NCBI GenBank assembly: GCA_037962975.1
Contig: CM075673.1
Coordinates: 149,750,667-149,814,666 of the forward strand
Length of the DNA: 64,000 nt
Source of the DNA: Clitoria ternatea
Lineage: Eukaryota > Streptophyta > Magnoliopsida > Fabales > Fabaceae
Direction: 5' to 3'
Shown: positions 44,081 through 57,137 of the stretch, piece after piece
How the letters are laid out: every line of letters begins with the position of its first letter
How positions within the stretch are numbered: position 1 is the first letter of the stretch
Position numbers and translations under genes: made by a program
The notes under the pieces: generated by a model
What the model was told of the DNA's origin: nothing
The model's input: the letters and a program-made list of their open reading frames with translations, nothing else
Database searches by the model: none

Positions 44081-46518
44081 TGTAAGCACCATCCTTTGTC
44101 CCCCCACTCCCAATTTGTTTATTTGTTTTAATAAAAATAATATTAATAAACCTCATCACCCATTCTCCCACCCTCCTTGGTCTGCCATGCCAGCTTGAAC
44201 CCCAACAGCAAGCTTCATCTAAAATTCAAGGAGGGGGCTCATTTTAAAGGGAAGGAGGAGGATTTTTCGAAGGGGGGAGGAACCTGTGAAAAGAAAAACA
44301 GAAAACCAGAAGCCATCTCCAACAGCTCTCAAAGATTCATCATCATTAACCTGTAAAACAACAGACCAACAGCACCAAAGAAACACACAACAGAAAAGAG
44401 GAAGGTCTCCACCATCAAACTCCACCCCCTCTGCCAACTTCACCTCCGCGGAGTTTGACTGGATTCCCCTCCCTGCAACCGGCTCCCTGACCACGTGAAC
44501 GGCCGACCCAGACCCGCTTCCTTCGTCGCCGGCCTCGGACCCGCACACCTCCACCTTCGATTTCCTCCTCTCCCTCCCGGTCTCTCCCTCTTTTCCCTCT
44601 CTCTTGGTCTCACTCGCTCTGCCACTCTTTCTCCCTCTCCGTCGTCACCCGCTCCCTTTCTCCCTCTCCCTAACTCACTTCCCCTCTCTCTGTCTCTGTA
44701 CCACCGCCGCCCCCCCTTTTTCTCTTTTCCTTTTCTTCTTTTTTCTCCTTTCTTTATTTAGGGTAGGTTTAGTTTTTTGTTGGGCCTCAAATAGTGAGGC
44801 CCAAATTTCTTAAAAAATTTTCTTTTTTATTTTCCTTGTTGTTGTTTTTTTTTTATGTTGGTAATGGGCTTCCACAAATCTGAAGCCCAAATAGCTATTA
44901 GGATCCAATTTCATTTTATTTTATTTTATTTTTGATTTATTTCTAAATTAAAAAATGTATATTTTTCTTATCTATTTATGTTGAAACAAAATAAAATATT
45001 CCTTTCTATATTTTAGAAATAATGAAATAATAAAAATAATTTCTTTTATGAATAACAGTTAATAAATAGTTTTTAGTTACTTTAAATCAAAATTTAAAAT
45101 ATCAAATTAAATATCTCTTTCCTTTTAAAAAATATTTAATTCCTTTTGCTAAAAACCAAAAAAATATTTTTTTAGAATAAATAAATATCTTTTCTAAATG
45201 GTTCTTTTTATGATATTTTTTTTAAAGATAAAAATAAAAATATTAAGATCTAAACATTTTTCTTATAATAAAAATTAGTTTTTCTATTTTAATCCAAAAA
45301 AAAATCTAAAAATGTTTCTTAGAATAAAAGTTAAATATTTTTCATATTTTTGTTTTCAATAATTAAATATTATATATGTGTGTTTTTTTTAGAATAAATT
45401 GTTTTAGAGTCTTATGGGCAATGTCGTGCAAAATTACTTTTGCCTACATTTGCGTCGTAAGCTTTCGAAGGTTTATGCACGTGCGAAGTACTTCGCTTTG
45501 TATTTTCCCTTCCTCATAAATTTCTTTTTAAAAATCGAATCAATTTATAAAACTCTAAAAATAATTTTAAATATATCCCTTAAAGAACTACGTAACCCTG
45601 ATTTCTCAAAAAGCTTGAGAATACGTAGGAGCGGGAGTCAATTCCTGTCAGGCCCACCTTCCTTCGTTTATTTTTTATGCCTTTGTTATTATCTCAATTT
45701 ATTTTACCTATTTAATATTTTATAATAATTTGTTTAAAATGAGGTTAATTTAGACGAGACGTCTTGTTAATCTCATACTCTTAATATTTTATTTAAAATA
45801 ATAACTTTCTTAAAATGAGGTTAATTTAGACGCGACGTCTTGTTAATCTCGTGTTCTCATGTTTTTTTTATATATTTTATGTAAATAGTATTTTCCTTAA
45901 GAATGAGGTTAATTTAGACGCGACGTCTTGTTGACCTCATATTTTTAATATTTTATTTTAAATAATGTTTCCTTAAAAATAAGGTTAATTTGGATGAGAC
46001 GTCCTGTTAATCTTCAGTTTTAATCAACTTTATTATACTCCATGTTATCCAATTTTATTTTAATCTTCGAATTGTTTATGTATAAGTTAAGGTTAATTTG
46101 GACGAGACGTCCTGTTAATCTTCACTCTTACTCTGTTTTTTCCTTTCTGTCACTGTTTAGTCGAATTTCTTTCTGTCGTTGTTTTGTTGTCACTGTTTGG
46201 TTTGTTCTGTCTGTTTGCATTCGCTTAGTTGTTTCGTGTATTTCTTTTTCTTAAAAGAAGTTAAAAATAATTTATGGGCTATTTTGAAGTGTGTGCTATC
46301 AATTTGGGGTAACCGTTTTATAACGGACAGTTGTGAGGTGCTAATACCTTCCTCACCTGTAATTCGACTCCCGAACTTAGAATTTCATTTTTATAACCAG
46401 TGCTTTAACGAAAGGTTTTCCCGATATTTTATCCTTAAAAATATTGGTGGCGACTCCCTGTTTATTTTTAAAAATCGTTTTGAGGGTCGGCCGCGCCGCC
46501 GCGATCCCGGTCGCGACA
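44081..46518 (+). repeat. Element B 3' LTR
   Basis: Direct repeat of 33145-35584 with the same ends and scattered single-base differences and small indels, for example in T-runs. Confidence 0.95.
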
Positions 46519-46523
46519 TAAAC
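46519..46523. repeat. Target site duplication TAAAC, right of element B
   Basis: A perfect copy of 33140-33144. Confidence 0.95.
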
Positions 46524-49500
46524 CATTCAAAATTCAAACACCACCATTCTCCCTTTCTTACACACCTCATAACCACACAACACTCCACTTATCTCACTTT
46601 ACAAAATTTTCCTGTAAATACCATTCTCTTACAAGTTCTAAGCTTCACTCTCCTTATTTTTCTCTTCCAAACTATGGCCAAGCCACCACCTGAGGCTGGA
46701 GTTTCGCTTTTCTTTCCGAAGCTACGAGGCCAAATTGTTCGTTGGTGCAAAGAATTCGAGACCGGAACCAGAGCAAGTCGACCACCACCCTTTTTCTCTT
46801 CCTCTACCACGGCCAAGCTCCATTCCAGGTAAGAAGGGGATCATGATCTTATGGGTTCTTGCATGTATGTTGAGGCTAGAACATAGGTCATCCTTAAAAC
46901 ATTCATTTGTTTTTGGTTTGGGCGTTATAAAAATAGATTTTCTTGATGGGTCTAAGGCTGCATGTTTGATATTCGATTTTATTTGGAAAATGAAAAAGAG
47001 TTCAAAAGATTTAGATCTACGAGAAAAATAAATTTTTATGATGATTGGAGCCTAAGACTGTACATGCATGATTTTCTCTCTTTCTCTTGAGTTTGTGTCT
47101 TTCGGATTGTTTTATGAGATTTGATTCTAAGTTTATAGATATGTGTTGTGTCTTTTTCAAATGTGGAATTAATTGATCTGGAACTTGATGAAATTGCATA
47201 CAAAAGGTTTAGTAAAAAATTGTTGATTTTCTCTATGAAATTGTTTCGTGGTTGATATTAAGTTTAGATCTATAAATTTATGAGCTATTACCATGATTTT
47301 CATGCTGAAAAATATTGTTTGATACCACCTAAGTTGCATGCTTGAATTATTGTGTGAAAATACACGTGGTTACCATGCTGAAATACCAAAAAGTTACCTT
47401 TTTGACTTCTTTTGTATCACTCGCGATTTGTGTTGTTTTGGGTATATGAGATTTGAACCAAAACTATGTTAAGGATGGTATGGAGGTCACGGCCAGGGGC
47501 TATGAAGGTGCTGAAGTTATGGTGATGTTGTCCTTAGTTGCAAAATCACGAGATCGAAGGACTAAAGTGTAATTTTTGTAAAATATATGGTTAAGGACCT
47601 TTTTGCAATTTTTATAACTTCTTTTTAAATTTTATTAGTTGTTATTAAGAACTGTAATTATCTAGTTATATTTTTTGAATTTAAGTTTTAATAAAGTGTT
47701 GTCAAGAAAAACTGACCAAATGACCCCGTTTGCTGAAACCACCCTTAGGGACTAATTTGGTAAGAAATGAGATTTTTGGAACATGGATTTGGATTGTTGC
47801 CTAGAGCTTAACTAAATTTTTTATTATACTTAGTAACTAAGATAGCTTAAAATCAAAGAATCAGGCTAAAGGATAAAATCCAGGCTTAAATGAGTCCATA
47901 AAGGTAAAATGGTAATCTCTGCCTAAGTAGGATTTAATTATTTATTTTCTTACTTCTTAGCAGTTTATCAATAATGTTCTAAAAGGTTCCATAAGACTTA
48001 AAAAGAGATACTTGACCCTTTGGATAAAAGAGATTAACTCTTTGCGCGTGAAAATGGTTATAAAAGATAAATCCTTGAACATAAGACTTTAAGATGCTGG
48101 TAAGGAGTGCACTATGCACCGAGTGACTCATTTTATATTCCTAAATGTGTGCATGAGCTAATAAGGATGTGATGGTTTTGGATTATGGACCCGTCACCAG
48201 ATTGTAGAAATACATGTATATGTTAAGGACATGTGCACCAAGGACAAGGAAGTGTGTTTTGGGTGAGGGCTGGTGATCCGTGTGGCATGAACAAGTAACG
48301 CGTATTATGCATGCATCGTATCATACAATGGTTTTTGATAAGGAAATACAGTGGGAATTATTAGGGAATGAACTACTCGACTTTGTGGAAAGTTTAGGGA
48401 GCATGACCAGGGCGGTTCGCCTAAAAGGGCAGAAAAACGATTCGACATCGGGAAGCACCGAGGCCACCGTAATGTGCTTTGACTTGGGCAACAAATTATC
48501 ATGGCCATGGAGAATTGATCCTAGTGTGTGTTATTTTGAGCCTGTGTGGTTATTAGGACTATGATTTAGAACGTGTGTCCCATTTGTGTACCCTAATTAG
48601 GATAGGCGGTCTCCGGTCACTTTCGTGTTATTGTGATGGATATTGGGCCCATATGCATAAACATCATGAAATATGTTCTGATGAATGAATATATACATTT
48701 ATAATTATTTGATTAACTTGATATGCTAATTGTGATGTTTCACAATAAGTTGTTCTGTTAAGTTATTAGAATGTATTAATTGTCTGACTAGTATGCAAAT
48801 CATTGTTATGATAACATGTTGGAATGCCTTTAATGTGTGATAATCCATGTTTGTACATTCTTGACTACGATGTGTCCCATAAGGCAGGAGTGATGAACTT
48901 ATCCCCTTCTTGTATTATTTGTGTGCATGATGTATGTGTTTAGATGTTGAACCCTCGTTTGAACAAAGGTAATGTCGTAGTCTTCCTTAGAGTGGGGTTA
49001 TCTCATGAAGTTGGCATTAGAGCGGCGTACAGAAGCGTGGTGTATCACCACCAGGATGGAAATCTCACTCGTAGGACATTGCAACGAATTAAAAAAGATG
49101 ATGCTGAAGAAAGAGAAGAGTAGTGATAGTATGCTCAAGAGCCTAATAGGCTCAATAGGTGCTCTAAGTTATCTTTTGAGTTTTCTATTTCATGTATATT
49201 GCAAGGGAGATTGAGTAGGATCATATAGATATAATTGTTGAACATGGTACATGAATTTTTATTCTATCCTACTGCCTCTCTTGTTTACCACTCAATGTTT
49301 TTGCTTTTACTTGTTGCAAAAATAAATCACCTATTTTTAAAAAACAAGTGACGCTACTTGATTATTTAAGGCAAAGTCATGTTGGAACCTTATAAGACTT
49401 GCCTTGAATGGTCAAGGGGTGTTACATTAAGTAAGTTGGGTCTAGGGATGAAAAAAAAGAAGTCCAAAGGAAATTTATAGGTAAAATATGTCATGAATAA

Positions 49501-49655
49501 CATTTTTAAATAGATACCATATCCACAAGTACGATAAATAAATATTTCCACTATCCATTTAGTAAATGGAGTGGATGTGGATTTTGTGGTATTGATGTCC
49601 ATGATATCCACTAGTTATTTTACTAAAATATTCTATACTAGCGGTGTTCGTGGCA
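46524..49655 (+). mobile_element. Continuation of the LTR-like sequence split by element B
   Basis: A leader-like, C/A-rich stretch holds an ATG (46674) whose short frame (MAKPPPEAGVSLFFPKLRGQ) ends near a GTAAG donor-like site (about 46829). AT-rich DNA follows, with no domain-bearing ORF. A possible LTR end GGGGTGTTACA lies near 49434. The general make-up is that of a long Ty3-gypsy LTR, but no primer site or matching target duplication was found, so identity and right edge are uncertain. The ORF at 48280-48564 has no recognisable domain. Confidence 0.35.
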
Positions 49656-51600
49656 CACTACTAGAAAACATAGACTTAGCTATATTAATTTAGCCACCGA
49701 AAAAGGTCATCGCTAATAGCGATGCCACAAGATTAGCAACCATAATATGCCTCTGAGGGACATTTACGATGTAAATCACCAATGACATAAACGTTTATTG
49801 CTAGGTAGTGTGATAAACCCATCGCCACATACGTAGCTAATCTTAGTTTTTGTGTTTTAATTTTTTTTAAATAGTGAAAAAGCTTTTTAGTGACAGGCCT
49901 CGTACCTGTTGGTAGGTAATGTAACAATACCCATCATTGTAGACATCCCTAATGTTTTTTTTTCCTTTTTTAAACTTTTTTTACTAAAAAAAGCTTTGTA
50001 GCAACAGCCTATATGTTCGTTGCCATATAGTGTGAGAATCCTCTTCGCCACACTCACCACTCGTTTAAGCGGGTAAACAGAAAAAGAAGAGGGAAATGAA
50101 AAATTCAGTAATGGATGACATGGGCGTCGATACAAATGTTGTTACAACTGTCGCTAGGGTAAATAAGATACATGAAAAAGGTGTCACTGCTGCTACTGTT
50201 GGTCTTTTCAGTGGACTTTTGAAAAAAAAGTAGACAAAATTTAATAACGTAGCAACAAATTTAAAAGGCGTCGCTAAGGGCTTCTCAAAACCTGTCACTG
50301 GGCTCGTCGTTGGGTTTGCCACTAAATGTAATTTGCTGAAGTCTAAAGGTTGTCGTCGCCAATGACGTCACTAGTTTTTGATTGTAAAGCGACAGGCACT
50401 GGCGCTGTCGCTAATGTTGAGACACGTGGCCACCTAATACTAGTTTTTTGGCCATGTGTCATGTTTTTTATAATGGCAGTGATTGAGTTAGTGACGAGCT
50501 CATGGCCGTTGCTAAAGTGAAATATTAACTCGAGCAGCAGCCCTCTCCCTGTTCACTTTTCTCTTTCTCTGAAAACTTAACAACCCGCCCTTCATCTTCC
50601 TTGCAACCTTCTCCCCCTCTGTGTCTCACCCTTATCTTTGGGCCACCACGGTCTCCTTTAATGAACCCTTCTATTTCCCTCTCTCCTTTACATCTAGTTA
50701 ATCCCATATCTAGGGAACCCCTTCCTTTTCCTTTTTGTCTCTCCGGCGACTGTCACCCCCTTCGACGTGCTTCAGCCCTCTAGTAACTCCTCGTCTCTTT
50801 ACTTCTCTTTTACATAAAGCCTGGATTTCCACTATGTTTGGCACTCTCCATTTCTTAGCCCTTCATTTCTCAGTTTTAGGAGACCATAATGACCTACTCC
50901 AGTGATGACGGAGACAACGGTGTAGTGTCCCATTGGTGAGTCCCCCCACTCTCTTTATCTCTATTTTCTGGTTGGTATGGGCTATTCTGATTTTGAATTG
51001 TCAATGCCAATTAAAAAATTTCTATTTAATGCTAATTTTATAATGTTACTCAATGCTAATTAAAAAATTACCATTCAATGTGAATTAATTTTGATTATGA
51101 ATTTTCAATGCTAATTAATATGGAGTGATTTTTGTTTTGAATTTTGGTTTTGAAAAATTGAAAAATTTGTTAATGTTTGTAATGGTATGTTTTGAAAATT
51201 TGGTGAGTAGATTGTGTTTTGCCAACTGATTATGAATTTGAAATGTTAATTAATTTGGTAATGCTAATTAATTTGGTAATGTTATTTTGATGCTAATATT
51301 CAGTGCTTCTCTTTATTGTGATTGACTTGCTATTGTTATTGCTACTATTCAAGAATGGTGTGAACTTTGTGTGTGATAGTGAAAGGGAGAAGAAGAAGTA
51401 TGGAAAGTGAGGGGATTGCACTTACAATAAGGGTTGGTAAAGTGATACTTAAGTAACTCATTGTATGTGTGTGTGAGAGACACTATGTGCTTAGAGCTTG
51501 TGTGTGAGTGCCTTTTGAATATGTTCACCATATTATAGGGAACCTATTGCGTAACACCTTATGATGGATTGTAGTTTTCCTTAATGACATGGATTGGATT
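49656..51600. mobile_element. CACTA transposon end
   Basis: The terminus CACTACTAGAAAA at 49656-49668 is the classic CACTA inverted-repeat start. It is followed by a subterminal region with repeated GTCGCTAA/TTAGCGA-type words (near 49709, 50152, 50271, 50407 and 50511). A CT-rich leader-like stretch (50530-50880) leads to an ATG (50889) whose short frame meets a GTGAGT donor-like site (50936), resembling the first exon of the transposon's gene. I found no matching right terminus or transposase, so it is a fragment or is interrupted. The right limit given is arbitrary. Confidence 0.65.
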
Positions 51601-51614
51601 AATGTTGGTGTGTT

Positions 51615-51690
51615 CTAAAGCTTATATATATATATATAAGTCAATTTTTTATTTTAATAATAATAATAATAACAACAATAACAATAACAA
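51615..51690. repeat. Microsatellites (TA)n, (AAT)n, (AAC/AAT)n
   Basis: A TA run is followed by ATA and ACAATA triplet runs. Confidence 0.9.
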
Positions 51691-51722
51691 TAGTAACCAA
51701 TAAAGATTAGTTCTTATAAAAA

Positions 51723-51757
51723 GAGATTATTTAGATGAGACATCTTATTAATCTCAT
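51723..51757 (+). repeat. Orphan dyad hairpin unit outside A and B
   Basis: GAGATTA, TTT, AGATG, AGA, CATCT, TA, TTAATCTC. This is the same architecture as the LTR units of A and B, with both arms of the inner stem changed together (AGATG with CATCT). No other Ogre sequence is seen around it. Confidence 0.6.
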
Positions 51758-52229
51758 GCTTTATTTTAAGCTCACTTGAGTGAGGTGTGTGAAAGTGTAG
51801 TGTAGTGTAGCGTTATGTGTAAGTGTAGTATAGTGTTATATGTGAAAGTGGTGTATGTGAGTGAACTATTTTTAAAATTGTTGTGAGTATAGGAACTAAA
51901 AATGACAATAAACTTTTTACATAGGGATTAAAATGAAAAATGGTCAAATACAAAGATTAATGATCAGATTGTTATATCGAGCAAAATGTAAGAGGTTTCA
52001 TGTAATGACTAAAATGTAAAAACATGTAGATTGTGATAGAAAGGTTTTAGAGATATTGGAAATAGAAAGTGACAATCATGACAATTTTAAAGATAATAAA
52101 TTGATCACTTGAAGCTACTTTTATCCTAACCACTACATACAAGGACTCTAAAATACATCTAATCGAATCAAATCATAAAATGGTGTTAATCAATTACAGG
52201 GAATGTTGTAATTGATTACACCATGTCAG
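51758..52229. other. AT-rich region with imperfect palindrome
   Basis: Repeated GTGTAGT words at about 51795-51835. TGGTGTTAATCAATTAC and GTAATTGATTACACCA (about 52182-52225) form a near-perfect inverted repeat with a short loop. No gene is seen. Confidence 0.5.
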
Positions 52230-54910
52230 AATGCATAAATTCTACAGAATTGGGTACTTAAACCAACTTCCGCCATACTTAACTTGCCCGTTTCAACTCC
52301 AATTGCCGCCAAACTTCATGGGCAATATATTTCGCCAGTCTGGACCTGCTGGCGTAGTCTGTACTCCAAAATTCCAACATATGAAAGAGATATGCATAAA
52401 AATACATTTCAAACAAACATAAAACGACACCACGTACCAAACCATTCAAATGCATCCTAAAATAGGCAAGGGCCAAACATGCAAGTTCTAAATAACTATG
52501 GGGACCTAATGGTCCCTTCTGGATCTCCATTTCACCTACCTAGTTGCATATTTCACTTATACTTCACCTAGGATGCAATGTTCAATCCACCAATCTAATT
52601 TCACAACTTCCATCATTATTATCAAATTAACCACATCATAACAAAGACCATGAACATGTATAAAACACAATTCACCTGCCCATCGCAATTTATCACAAAT
52701 CTAGGGCTCCGTGCCACAAACAACAAATAGCTCTTATAAAAAATCACCCATATCAATTCAAGGTACTAAATCTATCTAATCAATGCGTCAACACAGTTGC
52801 AATATTCATCATCACCATAATTCCAAACTCAAGCATACAACACACCTTGATAAGATCATAAACTCTAGCAAGAATATAACAACAAAATTAAGTTAAAGGT
52901 TTACACACAATAACTAAACTCATTAAATTCACCAAGGTTAATTACTATAAAAATTACAAAATCTCCATTCTCCTTATTGGCATCCGCTATTTACTTGGCA
53001 CTTCCCTCTCGGGGCTCCACAATTTCCCCATTGTTGGTTACTAAAAGTAAAATCAAAGCTGGGTGTTGGAAATCATAATTAATATAGAATGACATTTATA
53101 AAATAGTCTACATATTTCCTTATTCCCTAACACTTTATTATCAATACCATCTCGCCATATTAGAATTATACCAAACCCATTGGGCCATGCATAATCTTAT
53201 ATACGCCAATATAATAACACCATTACGAGCCCACTAGGATACCCAGAATGTCATATAAACACCAATATAAATTTATTCTATTTTAACACATTGTTTCAAC
53301 ATATTAATTACTATCATAAATCATTTCTTTGTCATCAATACAAGCCAAATCATGCAAAGCACAACTGACTCTTAAACAAGTATAAGGACTCACTAGTATC
53401 TGATACTAAAAGGATCAGCCTTCAGCTATGGGTCCTACTTGACACCCTGTGAAACCGACTTGGTTTACCAAACCCTACTTGGCTCTCCACCTCAACCATT
53501 GGGTCATACCTGACCACTGGGTAGCTCAACTAGATCCTACTTGACTACGAGAGCCAAAAAACGAGGGGCGAAATATATCATTGGCCATCCCCAACCATAA
53601 AAAACACATAAGTTCATTTAAATTCTATTTCTCTTTATTATTTGGCACCAAGGCCTCACTTTAATCACTTTGGGGGGCCACACAGACCCGACCCATAATC
53701 TTAAAACACCAAGGCGGCCACACAGACCAGGCCCTAAACACCATTTTTATATTATCGATAATTAATAAAGCATCAATTTCCATACAAAAGGATGACCACA
53801 TAGACCAGACCCCAACAACCACAATCAATCATATTTAACATACAAAACGTCATTGTCAAATCATCGTATTGTTTTAATTTCACATACAACATAACATATG
53901 CTAACCACTATAATTATATATATAAATATTCAATAGCCATCATTTATTTTATTTTTCATTTGGAACATCACCTCAATACACACTTCATATAAATCTCTCA
54001 TTCCTTAACTCACATACTTCCTCATATTACCGTATAATGCATGAACATAACGACAACCCATATTCTCATTAAACCCATTATCTTTTTTTAAGCCTCGATT
54101 AAGATCAATATCCAATTCTAATTAATTACAACTCTGGACAACTCCTTACCTTGATTCCAAGCTTTCACTAGCTATTCTTGGTGTCAGTTACGTCCTACCA
54201 CTTGACAATTCACTACTTTGGTTCGAGTTCCAGCTCCTACTTCACTCTGTCGAAGCTTATTTCGACACCTATGAGCATCAAAACTCAAAACCCATGAGTC
54301 GTTCGCCACACCCATTACCATAAAAGCTAATATCAAGCTCCAAAATTGCCATAGAAACAAAAATGGAAACCTTCCCCATGCAAGATCATATTCAGCTAGA
54401 GAGAGAGAGGAAGAGGGAGAAAGGAAAACATGAAATTAAGGGTACCAAAATGCTCATCTCACTTCCATGATCTCAAAAGCGCGATCAATTTCAAGTTCCA
54501 AATGAAATGAACCTCCGATTAGAGCCTTGAAGTTATAGGTGTGAGAAAACAAAAATGGTACAACCCGTTTCTCTCTTGCGCACGTACTTCGTGAGGAAGA
54601 AGAAGAATTGATTATGATTTTATTGCCTCAAGGGTAAAACAATCATTTCACCATTTCTTTTTTCCTTTCTTTTTAATAAAACCTTTTTACTTTTCACCCT
54701 TTGGTAACTTAGAAATTTACCATCACCATTTAATTTAGTTTTAAATTTAATAATCAACCAATTAAATTAATTTATTTAATTCTCATCGCCTTACACAATT
54801 GATAATCAATGTATAATAATTTTTTAGAAAAAACCAATTTAATCCCAAATAATTTATTTATTAATTTCTGCCAATCGCCAATAATTAAATTAAATACCCG
54901 AGATGTTACG
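52230..54910 (-). repeat. Left (3') LTR of decayed Ty3-gypsy element D
   Basis: The right edge on the minus strand reads CGTAACATCTCGGG, a TGTAACATC-type LTR start with a mutated first base, directly after the purine-rich run at 54911-54924. The interior is AT-rich with a CT-rich (minus) stretch at 54390-54440, like the start of transcripts in related LTRs. The left edge could not be found; the start given is approximate. No ORF is supported. Confidence 0.45.
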
Positions 54911-54924
54911 CACCTCCTAAAAAG
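54911..54924 (-). other. Polypurine tract of element D
   Basis: The minus strand reads CTTTTTAGGAGGTG immediately before the LTR start. Confidence 0.5.
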
Positions 54925-55028
54925 GGATTTCGTCCCTGAAATCAATGTACTTCGTGGAATAATTCAGGTTACAACCGCCTCATTTTTAACTCCAGCTCCT
55001 AAGTACAGGACGTTCCATTGAAGCTCTG

Positions 55029-55358
55029 CTACCTCGCCTTTACCGAATATACCTTTTTACTCCTCAGACGCTTGGTCTGATACGACTTAATGCAAATGAG
55101 AACCGCCTCTACAGTTATGTCCTTCTTCAGCTCAATGGAATCCTCTAGAACAATCATGGTATCACATGGGATATATACTCTTAGTTGAGAGACATGGAAC
55201 ACATCATGAATATTAGCTAAAGACTGCAAAATATCTAACCTATACACCACCGCTCCAATCAGTTCTAGGATTCTATAAGGTCCAATATACCTAGGATTAA
55301 GCTTCTGAGCCTTCAGCACATGACCACACCCCTTGGTGGGTGAAACCTTTAAGAACAC
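55029..55358 (-). pseudogene. Element D integrase C-terminal region
   Basis: The frame reads MFLKVSPTKGCGHVLKAQKL, then NPRYIGPYRILELIGAVVYR and LANIHDVFHVSQLRVYIP, the conserved GPY/F module of Ty3-gypsy integrases, followed by a basic tail (TKRLRSKKVYSVKAR) where Tekay-type elements have a chromodomain-related end. The frame is open to near the polypurine tract. Confidence 0.8.
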
Positions 55359-55642
55359 CCAATCTCTAACTTGAAATTCAAGCGGCCTATGCTGATTATC
55401 ATAGTAACTTTTCTGCCTGTCCTATCTATCTTCATCTTTTATCGAATCATAACCACTTGATAATTCAACTCTTGAATCATCTCGGGCCCTAAATGTAGTG
55501 TATCACCATTCTCATTCCAACACAGAGGTGTATGATATTTCCTACTGTATAAAGCCTTATAAGACGCCATGCCAATGCTACTATGATAGCTATTGTTATA
55601 TACAAATTTAATCAATAGAAAATAACGCTCTTAAGAGCCACC

Positions 55643-55894
55643 CTACTCTAGTACACAAGCACAAAGCATATCTTCCAAGCTCTGGATAATGCGCTTTGAT
55701 TGACCACCGGTCTGTGGATGATAGGTTGAACTCAATCTCAACCTCGACCCCAACTCTTGATGTAAGCTTCCCCAAAATCTAGAAGTGAAATGAGGATCAT
55801 GGTCTGAAATAATACTTGAGGGTACACCATGAAGTCTCTTAATCTCTCCAATATATAATCTCGCCAGCTTCTCCGACGACCATTTCATATTCAT
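55643..55894 (-). pseudogene. Element D integrase catalytic core fragment
   Basis: SSIISDHDPHFTSRFWGSLH contains the second catalytic Asp, and HPQTGGQSKRIIQSLEDMLC includes the usual HPQTDGQSERTIQ block with Asp-to-Gly and Glu-to-Lys changes. The catalytic Glu is therefore lost, as expected for an inactive copy. Upstream integrase parts at 55900-56560 are broken. Confidence 0.82.
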
Positions 55895-56596
55895 GGCTAG
55901 AAAATGTGCACTTTTAGTCAGTCGATCAACAATAGCCCATATGGCATTACAACCAGATCAGGTTCGAGGCGACCCAAATACAAAATCCATTGTAATACTC
56001 TCCTATTTCCCTATAGGAATCTTAGGTGGTTGGATCAACCCAGAAGTTTTATGGTGCTCAACCTTACTTTTTTGGCAGATCACATAAAAAGCCATATATT
56101 TTGTAATCGCTTTCTTCATGCCTTGCTACCAAAGCTTATTTTTCAATCATGATATATTTTCGTAATGCCAAGATAAATACTCAAAGAACTCCTATACGCC
56201 TTCGATAATATCAACTTCCTGAAATCACCCTTAGCAGGTACCATAATACGGTCTACGAATCACCATATGCCATTACACCCCTTAATCAATTTTATCTGTT
56301 TGCCCTTAACTTAGGCGTCAAGCAACCTCAATAACTACTCATCATACTCTTAAGCCATAGCCAAAGAATTCAGAAACTCATTTGTGATTTTTAACATACC
56401 TATAACTATATGATCCGGGGATCTCACAACAACCCCCAAGTTCATATCACAAAACCTTTCTAGCAACTCATTCTCTCTAGCTATCAATGAAGCCACGTGT
56501 AGAATTTTCCCGCTCAAAGCATCGGTAACATCATTTGCCTTGCCAGGATGATATCTTAAGTCAAAGTCATAATCCTTCAGATATTGTATCTGTATT

Positions 56597-56782
56597 CTAT
56601 CTCATGTTCAACTCTTTCTGATCAAATAAGTACTTTAGGCTCTTGTGGTCATTGAATACCATAAAATATGAGTCATACAAGTAATGACGCCGTATCTTCA
56701 ACTCAAAGATAACCGCTATAAGCTCAAGATCATGAGTTGGGTAATTTCGCTCATGTGGTTTCAAATGCAACAACTTTATCAT
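56597..56782 (-). pseudogene. Element D RNase H fragment
   Basis: NYPTHDLELIAVIFELKIRR followed by NDHKSLKYLFDQKELNMR matches the RNase H region of Ty3-gypsy pol (NYPTHDLEL, TDHKSLKYLF, with the Asp in the second block replaced by Asn). Confidence 0.82.
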
Positions 56783-56879
56783 TCACAACCTAGGATAAAC
56801 TTTAGTGCATCACAGTAAACAACAAACTCCTTAGACATATCTGGTAAAGCAAGAATTGATACAGTGGTTAAACATCTCT

Positions 56880-57137
56880 TTAAATTTTGAAACTTAACTT
56901 ACAAGCTTCTATCCACACAAATAGACACTCCTTCTTAGTTAGTCTGGTCAAGGGAAGCGCAATGTGTAAAAATCCCTCAATGAAACAACGATAATAACCA
57001 TCCAGACCTAAGAAACTCCAAATTTTTGTCATTGACTTGGGTCTATCCCAAGCCATAATCGCCTCAATCTTTGATGGATCCACAGATACACCATTGCAGG
57101 AAATCACATGTCCTAGAAATTGTATACTTTCCATCAA
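56880..57137 (-). pseudogene. Element D RT thumb/connection fragment
   Basis: IQFLGHVISCNGVSVDPSKI, then RSFLGL-like WSFLGLDGYYRCFIEGF and ALPLTRLTKKECLFVW: the typical segment between RT catalytic box and RNase H. Confidence 0.82.

Larger units (their letters stand above)
33145..46518 (+). mobile_element. Element B: non-autonomous Ogre/Tat-like Ty3-gypsy retrotransposon
   Basis: LTRs of about 2.44 kb (33145-35584 and 44081-46518) differ only at scattered positions, so the insertion is young. The TAAAC duplication is perfect. In order, the interior holds the primer site (35587-35604), leader, gag in two pieces (36600-36965 and 37014-39407), a pol-edge ORF (39525-40007), A-rich tracts, a conserved hairpin block (about 40577-40690), degenerate repeats (41290-41640), a 76-bp array (41709-42425), a 36-bp array (42455-43520), more degenerate repeats, and a hairpin plus polypurine tract (44011-44080). 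No protease, RT, RNase H or integrase is present. It must borrow enzymes from an autonomous Ogre, as element A must. Confidence 0.93.

Noticed and set aside
49390..49434. Target-duplication-bounded solo LTR from 32648 to about 49434 (minus element B)
   Set aside because: Start (TGTAGCCCC) and end (GGGGTGTTACA) look LTR-like, but the flanking five bases (CATCA and TTAAG) do not match.
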